NCBI GenBank assembly: GCA_028872645.1 | Contig: JAPKDK010000120.1 | Location: forward strand, 1 to 8,300 | Source: Verrucomicrobiota bacterium | Lineage (GTDB): Bacteria > Verrucomicrobiota > Verrucomicrobiia > Limisphaerales > UBA1100 | Length of the DNA: 8,300 bases | Direction: 5' to 3' | Shown: piece by piece, positions 1 through 7,028 of the stretch | How positions within the stretch are numbered: the stretch's first letter is position 1 | Layout of the letters: every line of letters starts with the position of its first letter | Made by a program: the position numbers and the translations under genes | The notes under the pieces: generated by a model | Told to the model about the DNA's origin: nothing | The model's database searches: none | Seen by the model: the letters and a program-made list of their open reading frames with translations, nothing else

Positions 1-1
1 G

Positions 2-181
2 TACGAAGAAGGGCTGAAGAAAAAAGCAGGCGGCGTTCAGTTTGAGTTGCTTGAGGTTAACGACGATGTGCGCCGCGAGCATCCATGCCGTTCGCTGGTT
101 TTCAAAAAAGGCGCGCGCTGGGCGCTCACCACCAAAGGAGTGCGCGCATTGGATTTGCTGGCATGGAGGGGCGAAAAATAA
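2..181 (+). CDS. C-terminal fragment of an unrecognised protein (5' end outside window)
   Basis: An open frame runs in from the left edge and ends at a TAA at 179-181, giving the last 59 residues of a protein. The fragment is strongly basic, with the stretch FKKGARWALTTKGVRALDLL near its end and a terminus of WRGEK. I do not recognise the family. The basic, alternating segment could be a nucleic-acid-binding or small alpha/beta domain, but nothing visible decides this. The stop lies 7 bp from the stop of the convergent Sel1-repeat gene. The gene is accepted as real because the frame is open to the edge, the composition is protein-like, and it ends just where the neighbour's reading frame ends. 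Confidence 0.6.
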   Translation, partial: YEEGLKKKAGGVQFELLEVNDDVRREHPCRSLVFKKGARWALTTKGVRALDLLAWRGEK

Positions 182-188
182 GTCGCCA

Positions 189-740
189 TCAATCGTCCCG
201 CTGCCCGACCATCTCTCGCTTAGCCTTAAATGCTTTGGCCATTTTGTGCCCTTCCCGAACCACAGCAGCCGGCAGTTCCGCCTCCATGCGTCGCCTATGC
301 CTCGACGCATTAGGGTCTCCGCTAGCTGTGGCCACCACCGCCCACATAAATGCCTTTGCGGGGATCTTGGGCACTCCGTCTCCGTATTCAGTGCGCAAAA
401 TCATCCGTTGCTGAGCCTCAGCATGACCCTGCAGAGCGGCGCGCAAAAGGAATTTGCCAGCTTTTTTACTGTCACGCCCTATTTGGCCCTCGCCAATGTC
501 ATACATTAACCCGACCAAAAATTGAGCTTCCATGTGACCATTCCCAGCGGCCATTTCAAGATACTCCAGGCCCAACGCATGTTCGCGCTTGCTGTTACGG
601 AAATAGTACGAATTGCCGACCTTGAATTGCGCGCTCACATCACCCGCATCAGCCAGTTCCCGCTGTCGGCCAAATTCGGATTGGGGATTCTTGTTGCAAG
701 CTGCGCAAACCAACAACAATAAATAATAAAGTATGCTCAT
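189..740 (-). CDS. Small Sel1-repeat protein, putative lipoprotein
   Basis: This is a 183-residue protein with a hydrophobic N-terminus (about residues 3-14, ILYYLLLLVCAA) followed by Cys15. The sequence VCAAC resembles a lipobox, but position -3 is Cys, which is unusual, and no Lys/Arg precedes the hydrophobic stretch. Three Sel1-like (SLR) alpha-helical repeats follow, at about residues 29-64, 65-100 and 101-140. They show the family pattern A..G...AQ..[LV]G..Y......D..KA....AA..G: 'DAGDVSAQFKVGNSYY', 'GNGHMEAQFLVGLMYDIGEG', 'LQGHAEAQQRM'. The tail is basic. SLR proteins usually act as protein-protein adaptors, often in the envelope; no partner is evident here. I chose ATG at 740 because it directly precedes the hydrophobic segment. 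A GTG at 788 would add 16 residues, including two lysines that would make a better signal-peptide n-region, so the start is not settled. It is divergent from the aminotransferase gene and convergent with the partial gene on its left. Confidence 0.8.
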   Translation of the reverse strand: MSILYYLLLLVCAACNKNPQSEFGRQRELADAGDVSAQFKVGNSYYFRNSKREHALGLEYLEMAAGNGHMEAQFLVGLMYDIGEGQIGRDSKKAGKFLLRAALQGHAEAQQRMILRTEYGDGVPKIPAKAFMWAVVATASGDPNASRHRRRMEAELPAAVVREGHKMAKAFKAKREMVGQRDD

Positions 741-826
741 GGCCTTATGTTTTCCTTCCGGCGCGCAGTTTAGGAAGGCGAAAACCACTTGCGCCGCGTT
801 ATCGTGTGCGCCATGTTCCCCGCGCA
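741..826. promoter_or_regulatory. Divergent intergenic region between the Sel1-repeat and aminotransferase genes
   Basis: This is the only non-coding stretch in the window longer than 50 bp. It must hold, or lie near, the start signals of two divergent genes. I see no convincing sigma70 pair. A weak candidate toward the right is TTGCGC, then 17 bp, then CATGTT just before the aminotransferase start. A 6-bp inverted repeat, CCTTCC (754-759) and GGAAGG (773-778), is separated by 13 bp and could be an operator or a small hairpin. Read on the minus strand, its left arm is also a purine-rich GGAAGG 13 bp before the Sel1-gene ATG, rather far for a ribosome binding site. The promoter role is inferred from gene orientation. 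Confidence 0.4.
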
Positions 827-1999
827 ATGGAATACCATATTTCTCAACGTGCCGCTTCTTTGTCGCCTTCGCTCACTTTGGCCATCACCGCCAGGGCTAA
901 GGAGCTGCGGGCGGCGGGCGAGGATGTGATTGGGCTGGGCGCGGGCGAACCGGATTTCGACACCCCCGACCATATTAAAGATGCTGCCGTCCAGGCGTTG
1001 GCAGATGGGTTCACCAAGTACACGCCGGCTGCCGGCACGCCCGAATTACGCTCGGCGGTGGCTCGCAAGTTTGAGCGTGAAAACAATCTCCAGTACGATC
1101 CTCAGCAAATCATTGTTTCCTGCGGCGGCAAACATTCCTGCTACAACGTGATGCTCGCCACCTGTGAGGAAGGTGACGAGGTGATCATCCCCGCGCCGTA
1201 TTGGCTGAGCTATCCGGAAATGGTAACCCTCGCGGGCGCCACGCCGGTGATTGTGCAGACCACCGACGTCACGGAATTCAAACTGACGCCCGATCAACTC
1301 CGTGCCGCCATCACCGACCGCACGCGTCTATTTATTTTCAACTCCCCCAGCAACCCCACCGGCAGCGTTTACACGCCCGAGGAAGTGCGCGAGCTCGGCG
1401 ATGTGTGCGTAGAAAAAGGCGTTCTCATCATGAGTGATGAGATTTACGAAAAACTGCTGTACGGCGATGCCGTATTCAAAAGCGTGGCCGCCTGCTCGCC
1501 CGAACACCAAGCTCACACCATCATCGTGCACGGCCTCGCCAAGGCATATTCGATGACCGGTTGGCGCATTGGTTTCACTGCCGCGCCTTTGCCCATTGCC
1601 AAAGCCATCAGCGCCATCCAAAGCCATAGCACCAGCAATCCCACCTCTTTTGCGCAATCCGGTGCTGTCCAAGCGCTCGATGGTCCACAGGATCATATCG
1701 CCAAATGGATGACCGAATTTTCCAAACGACGCGCCTTTGCTCACGAACAACTTAACGCCATGCCCGGCATCACTTGCGTCAACGCACAGGGCGCGTTTTA
1801 TTTGTTCCCGAATATTTCCAGCACCGGAATGAAATCAGCAGAGTTTTGTGAGCGCCTATTGTCCGAAGCCAAAGTCGCCGCTGTCCCCGGCGTTGCTTTT
1901 GGTTCTGACGAATACATCCGCATCAGCTACGCCACCGGCATGGATAATTTGGAAAAAGCGATGGAACGATTGGCGTCATTTTTGAAAAATATCGCCTAA
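827..1999 (+). CDS. aspC: Class I PLP-dependent aspartate-type aminotransferase
   Basis: This 390-residue protein has the full length and order of motifs of fold-type I, subgroup I aminotransferases (AspAT Ib type, as in Thermus and Sinorhizobium). It should transfer an amino group between aspartate (possibly also prephenate or aromatic amino acids) and 2-oxoglutarate in the cytoplasm. Visible landmarks are GLGAGEPDFDTP (36-47); the cofactor-phosphate loop GGKHS (100-104); PYW with stacking Trp126; NPTG (176-179, Asn176); SDEIY (203-207; Asp204 pairs with the pyridine nitrogen); and the Schiff-base Lys239 in LAKAYSMTGWRIGF with Arg247. Arg365 in RISYA would bind the substrate alpha-carboxylate. 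The Ser/Thr pair in SPSLT and Lys102 match the positions that bind the distal carboxylate in Ib enzymes. ATG at 827 is chosen because MEYHISQRA aligns with family N-termini; an in-frame GTG at 806 adds seven atypical residues. No Shine-Dalgarno sequence precedes it. The stop overlaps the tsaD stop by 4 bp. Substrate preference cannot be read with certainty. Confidence 0.93.
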   Translation: MEYHISQRAASLSPSLTLAITARAKELRAAGEDVIGLGAGEPDFDTPDHIKDAAVQALADGFTKYTPAAGTPELRSAVARKFERENNLQYDPQQIIVSCGGKHSCYNVMLATCEEGDEVIIPAPYWLSYPEMVTLAGATPVIVQTTDVTEFKLTPDQLRAAITDRTRLFIFNSPSNPTGSVYTPEEVRELGDVCVEKGVLIMSDEIYEKLLYGDAVFKSVAACSPEHQAHTIIVHGLAKAYSMTGWRIGFTAAPLPIAKAISAIQSHSTSNPTSFAQSGAVQALDGPQDHIAKWMTEFSKRRAFAHEQLNAMPGITCVNAQGAFYLFPNISSTGMKSAEFCERLLSEAKVAAVPGVAFGSDEYIRISYATGMDNLEKAMERLASFLKNIA

Positions 2000-2006
2000 T
2001 CGCCTA
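1991..2006. repeat. Perfect 8-bp tandem duplication at a convergent stop-stop junction
   Basis: The 8-mer ATCGCCTA occurs twice back to back (1991-1998 and 1999-2006). The first copy plus one base carries the aminotransferase stop TAA (1997-1999). On the other strand the same repeat, read TAGGCGAT twice, supplies the tsaD stop TAG (1998-1996). No hairpin followed by a T-run is visible here, so this is not an intrinsic terminator of the usual kind. Confidence 0.8.
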
Positions 2007-3024
2007 AAATCCATCTGGGCTTAAAGTCCATTTCAAGGGAAGCAAATTCCCTGCCACCGGAGATTTGCGTTTCCGCCAACAGACCGATCATTGCGGCGTT
2101 ATCGGTGCATAAATCCGGTAATGCAAGGCGCAAGGTGAAATCGTTTTTATCACAAGCGGACTGCAATTGTTTTCGGAGTTCGCTGTTGCAGGCGACGCCG
2201 CCGGAGAGTGTGAGGCATTGCACGCGCTCGCGTTTGGCCGCGCGCATGGTTTTTTTGACAAGCACGTCCACGATGGCGGCTTGGGCACTGGCGCAGAGGT
2301 CGGGCAGGCGCGTGTTGTCGGCAACCAGTTCGGGATGTTTTTTGAGAAAGTACCGGACAGAAGTTTTCAACCCACTAAAGCTAAAGTCGTCATTGGGCTG
2401 ATTGAGCATCGGGCGTGCAAACGTAAACGCAGCGGGATTGCCCGTGCACGCCAGTCTATCCACTTCGGGGCCGCCCGGATAAGCCAAACCGAGAAGCTTG
2501 GCAATTTTATCAAAGCACTCACCCGCAGCGTCGTCCTGTGTGCTACCTAGAATCTGATGTTCCAACGGCGCATCCACTTTCACCAACAACGTGTGGCCAC
2601 CACTGACTATGAGGGAAAGGTTGGGCTCGAAACTTTCCCAATCCGCAACCGGCGGCTTACCCGTGAACCACGGCGAATACAAATGCGCTTGAACGTGGTT
2701 CACTCCCATCAAGGGAACATCTAGCGCGTAAGCCATTGATTGTGCGGCCTTCCATCCGACCATGAGTGCCGGCGGCAAACCGGGGCCGCGCGTGGCGGCG
2801 ATGGCGTCCAAGTCGGCAGATTCGATTTGCGCTTGTTGCAATGCTTTGCGCACGATGGGCGAAAGATTGCGAAGATGTTCGCGCGTGGCCAGCTCAGGCA
2901 CCACCCCGCCATACTCGGCGTGAATTTTTATTTGCGAGGAAATCTCCGTGCTGACCGCGCATCCGTTGACGATCACAGCCGCGCTTGTTTCGTCGCACGA
3001 AGTTTCGATAGCCAACAGCCGCAT
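1996..3024 (-). CDS. tsaD: tRNA N6-adenosine threonylcarbamoyltransferase TsaD
   Basis: This 342-residue protein has the normal length for bacterial TsaD (Kae1/Qri7 family, ASKHA fold). With TsaB and TsaE it transfers the threonylcarbamoyl group from threonylcarbamoyl-AMP to A37 of ANN-decoding tRNAs in the cytoplasm; the modification is essential in many bacteria. Visible motifs are the N-terminal phosphate loop AIETSCDETSAA (5-16); the metal-binding histidines His110 and His114 in NHVQAHLYSPW; SGGHT (141-145); GECFDKIAKLLGL.YPGGP (168-186); FSFSGLKTSVR (214-224); LSGGVACNSELR (273-284); and the C-terminal metal ligand Asp308 in CTDNAAMIG. The start ATG at 3024 is fixed by MRLLAIETSCDE, which matches the family N-terminus. 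It begins 5 bp after the ctpA stop and is probably the last gene of the minus-strand operon. The HxxxH segment reads HVQAH rather than the more usual H[ML]EGH, a conservative change that keeps both ligands. TsaB and TsaE are not in the window. Confidence 0.97.
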   Translation of the reverse strand: MRLLAIETSCDETSAAVIVNGCAVSTEISSQIKIHAEYGGVVPELATREHLRNLSPIVRKALQQAQIESADLDAIAATRGPGLPPALMVGWKAAQSMAYALDVPLMGVNHVQAHLYSPWFTGKPPVADWESFEPNLSLIVSGGHTLLVKVDAPLEHQILGSTQDDAAGECFDKIAKLLGLAYPGGPEVDRLACTGNPAAFTFARPMLNQPNDDFSFSGLKTSVRYFLKKHPELVADNTRLPDLCASAQAAIVDVLVKKTMRAAKRERVQCLTLSGGVACNSELRKQLQSACDKNDFTLRLALPDLCTDNAAMIGLLAETQISGGREFASLEMDFKPRWILGD

Positions 3025-3029
3025 GAACC

Positions 3030-4295
3030 TTACTTCAGTTTTGCCTTGAGCAGTTCAAGGGCTTTTTTGAGTTGAAGATCCTTGGTGGCTTCGGCTTTTT
3101 TGCGCTCTTCTTCCGGCAGGGTTCCCAAACCAATCGGCGAACGTTTGAGGGCAAGGTAACCCATTTGTTCGGAGGTCATTTCCACAACGTGATCGGGGGT
3201 TATTCCTTTGCCGTGAATGGTTCTGTGTTTTGGCGTGTAATATTTGGCCGTTGTAAGCCGTAATGCAGAGCCGTCATGTAGAGGCAATATGCTTTGCACA
3301 GAGCCCTTGCCAAACGTTTTCATACCCACCAATTCCGCGCGCCCGAGATCCTGCAGGCAACCGGCAACAATCTCCGAGGCGCTGGCGCTCCCGCCATTGA
3401 CGAGAACAACCATCGGGAGCGTGCGTTCCTTGAATCGGCCACTAGCCACCAATTTATCGAGCTGGCGTTGCTCGCGGCCTTCGGTAGTAACGACCACCTG
3501 TCCTTTGGGTACGAACTTTTCGGTGACGTATGCCGATTGCGTTAGTAGCCCTCCGGGGTTATCGCGCAAATCAAGCACAATTGCCTTGAGACCGTACTCC
3601 TCCATTTTCACCAACGCCGTTTCCAATTCGCTGGCGGTTTTTTCAGAGAAGCCGGACACACGCACATAACCAATTTCATTTTCCAGTAAATCATATTTAC
3701 CGCCACCGTTTAGGTCGCGTACGCTCTTGGTTTTAATGATCTCACGCTTGAACGTTAAGGATAAATCTTTGTCGGTGGAGGGTCGGTAAAAAACAACAGT
3801 AACATCGGTGCCGGGTTTGCCGCGCATAATTCCGACTGCGTCATTAAGGCTCATATCTTTTGCAGATTTTTTTTCGATTTTCATGATCCGATCACCGGGC
3901 ATCAATCCCGCGCGACTGCCGGGAGTATCATCCATGGGTGCCACCACCGTTAGCCAGTTATCGCGCATGCTTACCACCACGCCGATGCCGCCAAACTGTT
4001 GCATAGTGTCCGACTGCAATGCCTGATATTTTTTGGCGTCCATATATTCGCTGTGCGGATCAAGTGTTTGAATCATCCCGCGCAATGCGCCTTGCACGAG
4101 ATCTTCGTACGAAACCTTGCCTTCATCCACGTACTCACGCCGCACTGTTTCCAGTACACGCGTGAATTTTTCCATGTTGGCATAAACATCTTCCTTCCCG
4201 CGCACTTCGGCACTGGTAGCAAGATTGCGCGCGCCAAGGTACAGATTCACGCCCAACGCGAGGGCGAGCACGGTGGTGAAAATTCGCTGTCTCAT
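3030..4295 (-). CDS. ctpA: Carboxyl-terminal processing protease (S41A, CtpA/CtpB type)
   Basis: This 421-residue serine protease is normal in length for the family. It would act in the periplasm or at the outer face of the inner membrane, trimming or degrading envelope proteins from their C-termini. The N-terminus (about residues 6-21, hydrophobic after Arg2 and Arg4) is a signal peptide or membrane anchor. An N-terminal helical region (35-95) carries LRGMIQTLDPHSEYM. A PDZ domain follows (about 100-175; GIGVVV, SRAGLMPGDRI). The protease core carries YVRVSGF (210-216), LDLRDNPGGLL (241-251), and the catalytic Ser305 in NGGSASASEIVAG. The general base is Lys330 in KTFGKGSVQ, with Gln334. The Ser-Lys-Gln spacing of 25 and 4 residues matches the S309/K334/Q338 triad of Bacillus CtpB. 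The C-terminus (about 395-421) is a Lys/Glu-rich helix. A 44-bp gap separates it from ispD, the widest gap in the operon, but I see no terminator or clear promoter in it. The start is ATG at 4295; the upstream purine match is weak. Confidence 0.95.
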   Translation of the reverse strand: MRQRIFTTVLALALGVNLYLGARNLATSAEVRGKEDVYANMEKFTRVLETVRREYVDEGKVSYEDLVQGALRGMIQTLDPHSEYMDAKKYQALQSDTMQQFGGIGVVVSMRDNWLTVVAPMDDTPGSRAGLMPGDRIMKIEKKSAKDMSLNDAVGIMRGKPGTDVTVVFYRPSTDKDLSLTFKREIIKTKSVRDLNGGGKYDLLENEIGYVRVSGFSEKTASELETALVKMEEYGLKAIVLDLRDNPGGLLTQSAYVTEKFVPKGQVVVTTEGREQRQLDKLVASGRFKERTLPMVVLVNGGSASASEIVAGCLQDLGRAELVGMKTFGKGSVQSILPLHDGSALRLTTAKYYTPKHRTIHGKGITPDHVVEMTSEQMGYLALKRSPIGLGTLPEEERKKAEATKDLQLKKALELLKAKLK

Positions 4296-4339
4296 AGCGG
4301 CGCAAGCCTACGGTGCAGAGCCGAAATGGCAAGGAGGGT

Positions 4340-5011
4340 TTATTGACGGAGCAATAGCTCGATCAAAGGCAGGTCAACTGCCGTTGTTACTTTGGGATTG
4401 GGCGCGCCGCCGTCCACCAACGCCACGGCTTGGCCAATGAGCTCGCACGCAGCGGTGTCATCGGTAATTGCGGCATCCTGAGCACTCACAGCAAGCATTG
4501 CATTTCGGATGATTTCCAGAGCAAAAATCTGTGGCGTTTGCACGGCCCATAAATGGGTGCGATCCACGTTGCGGATAATGTGGCCCGTGCCGCCTGAATC
4601 CTTGAGCGTGTCGGTTATTTTGCCGGCGACAACCGCTGCCCCACCCTTTCGGGCCGCGGCGAGCGTGGCGGTGATGGCCTCGTTTGTAGTGCAGGGTCGC
4701 GCGCCATCCTGAATGGCCACCCATTCACACTCCAAATTCACCGCGGCCAAACCATTGTTTACAGAATGCTGGCGCTCCACGCCGCCCTCGACGAAACAAT
4801 GCGGCTTGGTGGGTGCCAGTTGTTTGCCTAATGCCTCGAACTCCGTGCGGGCATTTTCGCGAATGACAATTACAACTTCATCAATTTCCGGATGCGCATC
4901 GAACCGCCTCCAAGTGTGACCCACTACGGGGAGGCCTGCGACTTCGAGAAAAAGTTTATCCGCGCCCATGCGGGTGCCACTTCCGGCGGCAACGATGACG
5001 GCTGAAACCAT
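4340..5011 (-). CDS. ispD: 2-C-methyl-D-erythritol 4-phosphate cytidylyltransferase IspD
   Basis: This 223-residue cytoplasmic enzyme joins MEP and CTP to give CDP-methylerythritol and pyrophosphate, the third step of the non-mevalonate isoprenoid pathway. Visible features are the nucleotide-binding loop AVIVAAGSGTRMGADK (4-19; Arg14 and Lys19 contact CTP phosphates); VEGGVERQHSV (74-84); the metal-site Asp102 in IQDGARP (usually HDAARP); DTLK (134-137); Arg151 in NVDRTHLWAVQTPQ; TDDTAACE (183-190); and Lys207 in PNPKVTT. The Arg151-Lys207 spacing of 56 equals that of the MEP-binding Arg157/Lys213 pair in the E. coli enzyme. The frame stays open upstream to a GTG at 5080, but that extension lies inside recJ and is not IspD-like. 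ATG at 5011, directly before VSAVIVAAGSG, is the start. It begins 8 bp after the recJ stop without a Shine-Dalgarno match. There is no IspF fusion; the protein ends where monofunctional IspD ends. Confidence 0.96.
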   Translation of the reverse strand: MVSAVIVAAGSGTRMGADKLFLEVAGLPVVGHTWRRFDAHPEIDEVVIVIRENARTEFEALGKQLAPTKPHCFVEGGVERQHSVNNGLAAVNLECEWVAIQDGARPCTTNEAITATLAAARKGGAAVVAGKITDTLKDSGGTGHIIRNVDRTHLWAVQTPQIFALEIIRNAMLAVSAQDAAITDDTAACELIGQAVALVDGGAPNPKVTTAVDLPLIELLLRQ

Positions 5012-5019
5012 ACAGCAAC

Positions 5020-6750
5020 TTAGCCAGCGGCCGGCCGCCAGTCGAGAATCTTCAACTGTAACGAGCGCACGCCACGCCACGTGTTAATGGAAGGCTCCAC
5101 GGCAAGATCAAACCGGCCTTCTGGAAGATCGAGCTCAGTCGCGTTCCAGCAAACCGCCTCGGCGGCAGTGTTGCCGTCCGTAACACTTAGCTTAGCGTGC
5201 TGCTTCTCCTTGCCCATGCGCCGCACGGGAGCGTCCAGTTCAAGTTGGGGAATCGCAAACTGCGTTGAGTGGTTGCCCTGACCGGTAGGTTGTAATTGCT
5301 CCAAGGAATCCACGGTAGCAAGAGTCAATTCACTTAACGGCACACTCGCATCGAGGCGTAGCGTGGGCATGAGCTCTTTCCCCGCAAGCTGTTCGCGCGC
5401 CAATTCGTTGAGGTGATTGCGAAAAGCATCAAGATTTTTCGGCTGCAAACTCACACCCGCGGCCATCGCGTGGCCTCCGGCTCGCTCTAGGTGGCCTTCG
5501 CGTTCGCATTTGCACAACGCGGCCGCAAGATCAAATCCCTCCACGCTCCGGCCGGAGCCACGTAGACCGCCGTCGGGACTGCCACCTACGATAACCGCGG
5601 GGCGATAAAACTCCCGCATCACGCGCGACGCGACAATGCCGACCACGCCGATGTGCCATCCGGCGTCACCTTCCACGATGACATAATCGGTTTCGGGATT
5701 GAACCGGTTGCGAACTGTGTCAACCACTTGCCGCGTTATTTCCTTTTCCGCACGTTGGCGTTCGCGATTTATGCGGTCGAGTTCCTCTGCCAGATCGGTT
5801 GCGACTGCTGCATCAGCTTCACGCAGTAAATCCATTGCCGCTGTCGCATTCTCCAAACGGCCCGCAGCATTGAGTCGCGGACCAATTTGGAAACCCACCT
5901 CAAATCCGCCAATCTGACCGGTGATTCCCGCGGCTTTAGCCAATGCCAGAATGCCGGGCCGTTTGGTGCGATTGAGCTGGCGTAATCCGGCATGGGCAAG
6001 AATGCGGTTCTCGCGTTGCAACGGAACCATATCGGCAAGCGTGCCGAGTGCCACGAGATCCAACGTGGTGCGAATATCAAAATCGGCAAATTCATCGAGC
6101 TCTTTTTCGCGGCCCGCCTTTACAAGACCGTGGATGAGTTTGAATGCCAACCCGGCCGAGCACAACTCGCGGAAATCCGGCTCATCTTCAACCGCAAGTT
6201 GCGGGTTCACAATTGCCAATGCGGGTGGCGGCGGATCGGAAACCTGATGGTGGTCGAGCACAATGACCTGGATACCCTTGGCTTGCAGATCGGCAATCAC
6301 GTCCACCGAAGTGGAACCGCAATCCACCGCGAGCAACAAATCGGGCTGATATTTTTCGAGGCAATTGGCCACGCCCACCTCCGTTAGCCCGTAGCCTTCA
6401 TCCATCCGATTCGGCAAATACGCCTCCACTTGCCAGCCTAGCGTTCGCAGGCAATCGAGCAACAACGTCGCGGAGGTCACGCCATCTACATCGTAATCGC
6501 CGAAGACCACAATGCGCTCCTTTCGTTCCCTTGCCTCAAACAACCGCTCCACGGCGGCGGGCAAATTGGGAATGCCTTCGGGGGGCGATAAATTTACCAG
6601 TCGAGGCGCAAGAAATTCCTTTGCCTCGGCCTCATCCCCCAGTCCGCGATTTATCAAACATTGGGCGAGCAGATTGGAAGTGCCCAGGGCCCGCGCCAAG
6701 CTTGCGGCGGCGTTAGAATTGTATTCGGCAATGTGCCAATGATGTTTCAT
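5020..6750 (-). CDS. recJ: Single-stranded-DNA-specific 5'-3' exonuclease RecJ
   Basis: This 576-residue DHH-family nuclease matches E. coli RecJ in length. It degrades single-stranded DNA 5'-3' in RecF-pathway recombination, mismatch repair and base-excision repair, using Mn2+ or Mg2+. Domains in order: an N-terminal helical part (1-75); the DHH domain with motif I VVFGDYDVDGVTSA (81-94; Asp85, Asp87, Asp89); Asp143 in VDCGS; motif III LDHHQ (165-169); and ALGTLADMVPL (234-244; Asp240). GPRLNAAGRLENA (290-302) follows. The DHHA1 domain has WHIGVVGIVASR (365-376), RGSGRSVEGFDL (397-408) and the substrate-binding GGHAMAAG (425-432). The C-terminal part (about 460-576) fits the OB-fold that binds DNA. 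All core metal ligands are present, so it should be active. ATG at 6750 overlaps the stop of the upstream small membrane-protein gene as ATGA, suggesting translational coupling; only a weak AAGAAG precedes it. Confidence 0.96.
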   Translation of the reverse strand: MKHHWHIAEYNSNAAASLARALGTSNLLAQCLINRGLGDEAEAKEFLAPRLVNLSPPEGIPNLPAAVERLFEARERKERIVVFGDYDVDGVTSATLLLDCLRTLGWQVEAYLPNRMDEGYGLTEVGVANCLEKYQPDLLLAVDCGSTSVDVIADLQAKGIQVIVLDHHQVSDPPPPALAIVNPQLAVEDEPDFRELCSAGLAFKLIHGLVKAGREKELDEFADFDIRTTLDLVALGTLADMVPLQRENRILAHAGLRQLNRTKRPGILALAKAAGITGQIGGFEVGFQIGPRLNAAGRLENATAAMDLLREADAAVATDLAEELDRINRERQRAEKEITRQVVDTVRNRFNPETDYVIVEGDAGWHIGVVGIVASRVMREFYRPAVIVGGSPDGGLRGSGRSVEGFDLAAALCKCEREGHLERAGGHAMAAGVSLQPKNLDAFRNHLNELAREQLAGKELMPTLRLDASVPLSELTLATVDSLEQLQPTGQGNHSTQFAIPQLELDAPVRRMGKEKQHAKLSVTDGNTAAEAVCWNATELDLPEGRFDLAVEPSINTWRGVRSLQLKILDWRPAAG

Positions 6751-7016
6751 TTTTTAGCTTCTTGTTTTGCGCGCCGTTTCCCTCGCCAAGAGCGGGCTTT
6801 GTTTTCCAGAAAAGTGAGCTTCGAACCGATGCGCGGAAAGCGTTTTTTAAATCCCATTTTCTGAGCGCGCACTGTGGCCGATCCTTTGGCCAAAAACATG
6901 ATGCCAATGACGATGAACAAAATGCCCTGAAGGATGGGCAGAAACAGCCCGACAATCCCAAGCAGGACAAAGGCCCCGCCGATGATCAGCCATTTGATTC
7001 GCGCCAGTTTCCCCAT
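6747..7016 (-). CDS. Small two-helix membrane protein, PGPGW/DUF454-like
   Basis: This 89-residue protein has two predicted membrane helices (about residues 9-26 and 29-44) joined by a tight turn, LPILQG. A strongly basic, soluble tail of about 45 residues follows (Lys/Arg-rich to the final AKK). The sequence 'GIVGLFLPILQGILFIVIG' with a following 'FLAKGS' resembles small transmembrane proteins of the PGPGW and DUF454 groups, which have no defined function. That assignment is by eye and tentative. By the positive-inside rule both termini are cytoplasmic, leaving the basic tail free to contact ribosomes, nucleic acid or lipid head groups. It starts 12 bp after the TerC-family gene and its TGA overlaps the recJ start. 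A GGAG lies about 15 bp upstream of the ATG, too far for a normal ribosome binding site. A real gene is supported by tight packing, hydrophobicity pattern and codon phase. Confidence 0.75.
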   Translation of the reverse strand: MGKLARIKWLIIGGAFVLLGIVGLFLPILQGILFIVIGIMFLAKGSATVRAQKMGFKKRFPRIGSKLTFLENKARSWRGKRRAKQEAKK

Positions 7017-7028
7017 CGCACGGACAAG

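Noticed and set aside
42..509. Plus-strand open frame covering the Sel1-repeat gene
   Set aside because: It is antisense to a convincing repeat protein, has low-complexity Ser/His/Pro/Arg-rich composition typical of shadow frames, and starts inside the partial gene in another frame.
754..778. The CCTTCC/GGAAGG inverted repeat as a terminator hairpin
   Set aside because: The arms are only 6 bp with a 13-bp loop and no T-run on either strand; at most it is a weak operator candidate.
806..826. GTG start for the aminotransferase, seven residues upstream
   Set aside because: The added residues do not resemble family N-termini; the ATG at 827 gives the usual length and start.
1328..1750. Long antisense open frame of 140 codons inside the aminotransferase
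   Set aside because: It lies fully inside a gene with intact catalytic motifs and has no recognisable domain; it is explained by GC-rich codon structure.
1991..2006. The 8-bp duplication as a target-site duplication of a mobile element
   Set aside because: The two copies are directly adjacent with nothing between them and no inverted repeats nearby, so replication slippage is simpler.
5012..5080. N-terminal extension of IspD by 23 residues from a GTG at 5080
   Set aside because: The extension lies wholly within the recJ coding region, is not IspD-like, and the family N-terminus begins at the ATG at 5011.
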